A stretch of 64,000 nt of DNA from Streptomyces sp. NBC_01478 (GTDB taxonomy: Bacteria > Actinomycetota > Actinomycetes > Streptomycetales > Streptomycetaceae), in contig NZ_CP109444.1 of NCBI RefSeq assembly GCF_036227225.1, forward strand, positions 10,087,501-10,151,500. Direction: 5' to 3'. The translations under genes and the position numbers were made by a program. The number at the start of each line of letters is the position of its first letter. Position 1 is the stretch's first letter. The notes below the pieces were generated by a model that ran no database searches, had not been told where the DNA came from, and worked only from the letters and a program-made list of their open reading frames with translations. Below are positions 62,567 to 64,000 of this stretch, in pieces.

Positions 62567-63642
62567 TGAGCATGACCCAGCACGCCGAGCCGGCGGTGAC
62601 CTCACCGCCGGCCCCCGGCCCGAAGGAAACCGACGGCCGGACCTCTGAACGGCCCCTGGCGCTCCGGCTGTTGGCGCGTCCCGAGGTGGGTGTCTTCCTC
62701 GGTGCGGCCGCGGTGTACGTGTTCTTCCTGATCGCCGCTCCGCCGGTGCGCGAGGGCGCGTCGATGGCGAACATCCTCTACAGCTCCTCGACCATCGGCA
62801 TCATGGCCTTGCCGGTCGCCTTGTTGATGATCGGCGGGGAGTTCGACCTCTCCGCCGGTGTCGCCGTCATCACCTCCGCACTCACCGCGAGCATGCTCAG
62901 CTACCAACTGACCATGAACGTATGGGTCGGTGTGACCGTCGCCCTGCTGGTGTCCTTGGGGATCGGGTTCCTCAACGGCTGGATGGTCGTCAAGACCGGA
63001 CTGCCCAGCTTCCTGGTCACCCTGGGCAGCTTCCTCATCCTGCAGGGCGTCAACCTCGCGGTGACGAAGCTGGTCACCGGGAACGTGGCGACGGACGACA
63101 TCAGCAACATGGACGGCTTCGGCCAGGCCAAGAAGGTCTTCGCGTCCTCGTTCGAGGTCGGCGGCGTCAACGTCAAGATCACCATCATCTACTGGCTGGT
63201 GTTCGCGGCGATCGCGACCTGGGTGCTGCTGCGCACGAAGTACGGGAACTGGGTTTTCGCGGTCGGCGGGAACAAGGACTCGGCGCGGGCCGTGGGCGTG
63301 CCCGTGGCGTTCACGAAGATCTCCCTGTTCATGCTGGTCGGTTTCGGTGCCTGGTTCATCGGCATGCACCAGTTGTTCTCCTTCAACACCGTCCAGTCCG
63401 GCGAGGGCGTCGGGCAGGAGCTGATCTACATCTCCGCGGCCGTGATCGGCGGCTGCCTGCTGACCGGTGGTGCGGGTTCGGCGATCGGCCCGGTGTTCGG
63501 GGCGTTCATGTTCGGGATGGTGCAGCAGGGCATCGTCTACGCGGGCTGGAACCCCGACTGGTTCAAGGCGTTCCTGGGCGTGATGCTGCTCGGCGCCGTC
63601 CTCATCAATCTGTGGGTCCAGCGCACCGCGACCCGGAGGTGA
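62563..63642 (+). CDS. Sugar ABC transporter permease (RbsC/AraH type)
   Basis: The 359-residue protein has about 10 membrane helices and the BPD_transp_2 features of ribose/inositol permeases: [15 protein letters not shown] (about residue 87), [16 protein letters not shown] (about residue 128) and [13 protein letters not shown] (about residue 240). A GTG start overlaps the previous stop (GTGA); ATGs at 62566 and 62572 are alternatives. It forms the membrane channel with the ATPase that follows five nt later. Confidence 0.9.
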   Translation: MMSMTQHAEPAVTSPPAPGPKETDGRTSERPLALRLLARPEVGVFLGAAAVYVFFLIAAPPVREGASMANILYSSSTIGIMALPVALLMIGGEFDLSAGVAVITSALTASMLSYQLTMNVWVGVTVALLVSLGIGFLNGWMVVKTGLPSFLVTLGSFLILQGVNLAVTKLVTGNVATDDISNMDGFGQAKKVFASSFEVGGVNVKITIIYWLVFAAIATWVLLRTKYGNWVFAVGGNKDSARAVGVPVAFTKISLFMLVGFGAWFIGMHQLFSFNTVQSGEGVGQELIYISAAVIGGCLLTGGAGSAIGPVFGAFMFGMVQQGIVYAGWNPDWFKAFLGVMLLGAVLINLWVQRTATRR

Positions 63643-63647
63643 CCTTC

Positions 63648-64000
63648 ATGGCAAGCAACGAATCCGGCACTCACGGCGCCATCCTCGAAGACACGGCGCC
63701 GAGCGACGCGGACGCGCCGATCGTCCAACTGCGCAACGCGGGCAAGGCGTACGGCAACGTCCGCGCCCTGCACGGCGTCGACCTCGCGGTCCGCCCCGGC
63801 CAGGTCACCTGCGTGCTGGGCGACAACGGCGCGGGCAAGTCGACCCTGATCAAAATCATCTCGGGGCTGCACCAGCACACCGAGGGCGAGTTCCTCGTCG
63901 ACGGCGGGCCGGTGCACTTCACCACCCCCCGCCAGGCTCTGGACCGGGGTATCGCGACCGTCTACCAGGACCTGGCCGTCGTCCCGCTGATGCCGGTCTG
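63648..64000 (+). CDS. Sugar ABC transporter ATPase (partial, cut by window end)
   Basis: Only the first 117 codons are present; the gene runs off the window. The Walker [10 protein letters not shown] lies near residues 60-68 and the Q-loop is in [10 protein letters not shown]. The distance from Walker A to Q-loop and the [12 protein letters not shown] stretch match the RbsA/XylG ATPases that serve type I sugar importers. A GGAGG site precedes the ATG, 5 nt after the permease stop. Confidence 0.92.
   Translation, partial: MASNESGTHGAILEDTAPSDADAPIVQLRNAGKAYGNVRALHGVDLAVRPGQVTCVLGDNGAGKSTLIKIISGLHQHTEGEFLVDGGPVHFTTPRQALDRGIATVYQDLAVVPLMPV

Overview
The window is high-GC actinobacterial DNA, almost certainly from a Streptomyces chromosome. 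The evidence is extreme GC at third codon positions, frequent GTG starts, the families present (SAM methyltransferase of the DUF574 type, DUF4333, DUF5954, DUF6153-like, DHA2 exporters, aerobic cobalamin genes) and a few TTA codons placed as in bldA-dependent Streptomyces genes. About 50 protein genes and one tRNA-Pro are described; no insertion sequence, prophage or CRISPR array was seen.

Region 1 (1-21305) is a mixed housekeeping and accessory stretch. It holds a lipoprotein, a small zinc-ribbon protein, a K+ channel, a carboxylesterase, an MFS exporter, an orphan histidine kinase, a zinc dehydrogenase and a MarR regulator. Matching CTTGCTT-type palindromes lie before the exporter and between the dehydrogenase and marR. 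Next come a response regulator, an ABC transporter, a DUF4333 protein and a divergent histidine kinase, arranged as a two-component/ABC detoxification unit around a 12-bp inverted repeat. Then follow a methyltransferase, a lipase-like hydrolase, a TSUP permease, cobK, a DHA2 exporter, cobF, a DUF309 protein and tRNA-Pro(GGG).

Region 2 (21538-32432) encodes three large secreted enzymes: two GH87-like (alpha-1,3-glucanase type) right-handed beta-helix proteins and one GH71/99-like protein. They share carbohydrate-binding discoidin modules and look like one set for digesting alpha-glucan, for example fungal wall or mutan. It is followed by a small membrane protein and a DUF6153-like/DUF305 pair preceded by a CsoR-like (copper) palindrome.

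Region 3 (32438-54216) is the most unusual part. After a DUF5954 gene and a Nudix gene there is an eight-gene operon (35028-48343). It encodes a zinc-ribbon protein, a TRAFAC-like GTPase, a large GTPase-associated protein, a short Hsp70-like ATPase, a membrane VWA protein, a radical-SAM protein, a coiled-coil protein and a tandem CbbX-type AAA+ ATPase. Six consecutive junctions overlap by 4-11 nt, so the proteins are very probably made together. The first gene carries four TTA codons. Beside it lie a coiled-coil gene, a trypsin-co-occurring small protein and a 1453-residue trypsin/P-loop/TPR protein. The ensemble resembles the NTP-dependent regulated conflict systems predicted in multicellular bacteria; its function is inferred, not known.

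Region 4 (54242-64000) is a myo-inositol catabolic operon on the minus strand (iolC, aldolase, iolB, iolD, mmsA/iolA, gntR). It is divergent from a sugar ABC importer whose ATPase gene is cut by the window end. A near-perfect inverted repeat overlaps both -35 boxes in the shared promoter region and is the probable GntR operator.
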